From: CAYVUI01 sp964454745
GTDB taxonomy: Bacteria > Planctomycetota > Phycisphaerae > Sedimentisphaerales > Anaerohalosphaeraceae
Assembly (NCBI GenBank): GCA_964454745.1
Contig: CAYVUI010000105.1
Span: forward strand, 1 to 16,122
Length of the DNA: 16,122 nt
Direction of reading: 5' to 3'
A program made the position numbers and the translations under genes. Positions 14,694 through 16,122 of the stretch are shown piece by piece (the first letter of the stretch is position 1; each line of letters opens with the position of its first letter). The notes beneath the pieces were generated by a model. It was not told the origin of the DNA. It did no database searches and saw only the letters and a program-made list of their open reading frames with translations.

Positions 14694-15908
14694 TTATTTT
14701 ACGGTTTGAAAACTGCAATCTACTAGCCAATAGTACGCCAACCAGGAGATATCCTCTATATCACAGTCTCCATCCCGGTCAAGGTCGGAGATGAGACCGA
14801 ATTCGATTTTGCCATAATCATCAACCGCTTTGGAATAATCAAGAAAGTTAATAAAATCATCCCCACCTGCCAAATCTGCAGATAGACAGGATGGTTCCGA
14901 CATTTCAATCTCTCCAGATATTTTCAAAGCAAATAGATCTTCATCCGGTTGATCATCACCATCAGAAATCATCAACAGGCTATAACTGCCATCAGCAAGC
15001 TCAATCCCAAGAGTCAGGCCTTCATAATTGCTCAGAGGAAATATTCCGGACCAAAGAAGGATTTTAGTCACCGAGTTATATGTCGCATCTTCAAGGGCTT
15101 CGATCGTGGTAACATCAGAAGCCGTTGTAAAATCAACTAAAAAAATACTGTTTCTGAATTCCGGCAAATTATAACCCACTCCAGAACCCGTCACCTGTCG
15201 CTCCAGCGCGAGCAACTGGCCGTTGGGGAGAACACAAAGATCAGACAAACCACTTCGTTCATTCGTAACCCATGGACTGTCTTGGGCGATCTTTTCAGTT
15301 TCATAGGCCCACTGGCCATTCGCGACATACCCATTCTCACTTCGCACAAACCTTTGTAGCCTGACGATTGTACCAGTGGTGAATGTTGATATCGGGCCGT
15401 CATTCAAAAGGGCTTCTTCGTTGGCTGTCCATATCACACTTCGATTATCCTGGATAGTTAAAGATTCCAGCAATTTGTTCGCCCTGCCTTGCGCATATAC
15501 ATCTGGTAGAGGTAGAGTCGTGATATGCGTTCCATCAAGAGCATGTTCCCGGATAGCGGGACCAGCTTCATCGCTGACGTAAACAGAACCTGATCCGTTA
15601 TTGCCATCAGGATCATAAGCGATGCCCTCTAAATCCAAACCTGTGGATAAGACAATTTCAGTACTGAGTGAAGCCGATAAGATGGAACCGGTCACGGAAT
15701 CAATCATGATCGTTGCTGGGTGAATTTTACGGCCACTATCATTAACGAGATAATACTCACTGCCCGTTATCCAGGTGATTCCGCTCAAGCCCCCTGGAGC
15801 CATAAGGTCATAATTACCTATTTCCGTGATTGTGAGTTGAGAAAATACTGGAACCGAAAAAATTAAGGAGAACCAAACCATTATCCAATTGTATTTTAGT
15901 TTTTTCAC
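14694..15908 (-). CDS. secreted phytase-like/esterase-like beta-propeller protein with dockerin-like tail
   Basis: This is a leftward gene of 404 residues if translation begins at the GTG at 15906-15908. That start gives a good signal peptide (KKLKYNWIMVWFSLIFSVPVFS, cleavage before QLTITE). The frame is open further up to a TTG at 15974, but that lies upstream of the expected transcription start; the ATG at 15881 is a shorter alternative. The body matches the 'esterase-like activity of phytase' family: LSGITWITGSEYYLVNDSGR, GLDLEGIAYDPDGN, SVYVSDEAG, LLESLTIQDNRSVIWTANE, and NYEGLTLG near the end of the domain. These are repeated blades of a beta-propeller. Members are secreted, but their natural substrate is mostly unknown. 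The last 62 residues are a dockerin-like pair, ADLAGGDDFINFLDYSKAV and DLDRDGDCDIEDISWLAYYW. It faces the operon across the transposase remnant and has its own promoter. Confidence 0.8.
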   Translation of the reverse strand: MKKLKYNWIMVWFSLIFSVPVFSQLTITEIGNYDLMAPGGLSGITWITGSEYYLVNDSGRKIHPATIMIDSVTGSILSASLSTEIVLSTGLDLEGIAYDPDGNNGSGSVYVSDEAGPAIREHALDGTHITTLPLPDVYAQGRANKLLESLTIQDNRSVIWTANEEALLNDGPISTFTTGTIVRLQRFVRSENGYVANGQWAYETEKIAQDSPWVTNERSGLSDLCVLPNGQLLALERQVTGSGVGYNLPEFRNSIFLVDFTTASDVTTIEALEDATYNSVTKILLWSGIFPLSNYEGLTLGIELADGSYSLLMISDGDDQPDEDLFALKISGEIEMSEPSCLSADLAGGDDFINFLDYSKAVDDYGKIEFGLISDLDRDGDCDIEDISWLAYYWLVDCSFQTVK

Positions 15909-15964
15909 CCCGCCCACCCAATATAGAAAAAGTCTCTGCTTTGACCGTGACTGCCTAACAAACC

Positions 15965-15993
15965 ATTCTATCAATACCGATGGTATTTTTCAA
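15965..15993 (-). promoter_or_regulatory. sigma70-type promoter with palindrome in its spacer (phytase-like gene)
   Basis: On the minus strand the -35 is TTGAAA (15988-15993), the spacer is 17 bp and the -10 is TAGAAT (15965-15970). The predicted transcription start is near 15958, about 50 nt before the GTG start. The spacer holds the perfect dyad AATACC-GAT-GGTATT (15973-15987), well placed to act as an operator. Confidence 0.65.
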
Positions 15994-16122
15994 GAGAAAT
16001 ACCCTTTATGTTCTCAAATGCCTGATTCTGACGCTATATCGTTGAAGAATATCATATTGGTAATCTAAGAGCCTCTAACAAAAAGAAGAATTCGCTAAAT
16101 GGTTCCAACAGATTTTAATACA

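Noticed and set aside
14496..14726. 76-residue open frame with a hydrophobic stretch (IVLVILGIVIMAI)
   Set aside because: No ribosome binding site. It starts inside the transposase remnant and overlaps the 3' end of the phytase-like gene on the other strand. The hydrophobicity is probably incidental.
15909..15974. Longer N-terminus of the phytase-like protein from a TTG at 15974
   Set aside because: It would start upstream of the predicted transcription start and put about 22 extra residues before the signal peptide.

Overview
The window looks like the chromosome of a planctomycete, most likely of the Phycisphaerae/Sedimentisphaerales type. This is inferred from the mix of hallmarks: a PEP-CTERM surface protein, a prepilin-like protein with a late His...Asp-Gly motif, two Cys-type sulfatases with twin-arginine leaders, dockerin-like C-termini on four exported proteins, and a GntR-LacI hybrid regulator. 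No rRNA, tRNA, CRISPR array or complete mobile element was seen.

Layout. Positions 1-174 (minus) hold the first 58 codons of an AAA+ ATPase that runs off the left edge. A PEP-CTERM protein (minus, 529-1362) ends at a strong rho-independent terminator. A 534-bp AT-rich divergent region with two sigma70-type promoters and several dyads separates it from a rightward pair: a prepilin-like protein (1897-2718) and a large multidomain surface protein (2779-5223). A GntR/LacI-type regulator (5333-6460) follows. Next come four closely spaced genes on the same strand: two sulfatases (6564-8042, 8086-9987), an alpha/beta-hydrolase esterase with a dockerin-like tail (9997-10935), and a GxGYxYP-family putative glycoside hydrolase (10963-13923). 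After a 427-bp gene-free stretch there is a truncated transposase (14351-14572). Last is a leftward phytase-like/esterase-like protein with a dockerin-like tail (14694-15908).

How the genes may work together. The regulator and the four genes downstream of it look like a compact utilisation locus for a sulfated, probably acylated glycan. The sulfatases would remove sulfate, the esterase would remove acyl groups, and the GxGYxYP protein would act on the backbone or bind it. All four products carry export signals. A near-perfect palindrome, TGTACGTACA, lies between the regulator and the first sulfatase and is the best candidate operator. Three proteins of the window share one N-terminal module (a Trp-rich start followed by Gly-rich beta repeats) but end in different sorting or anchoring signals. 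The substrate, and the partner of the dockerin-like tails, cannot be read from this sequence.
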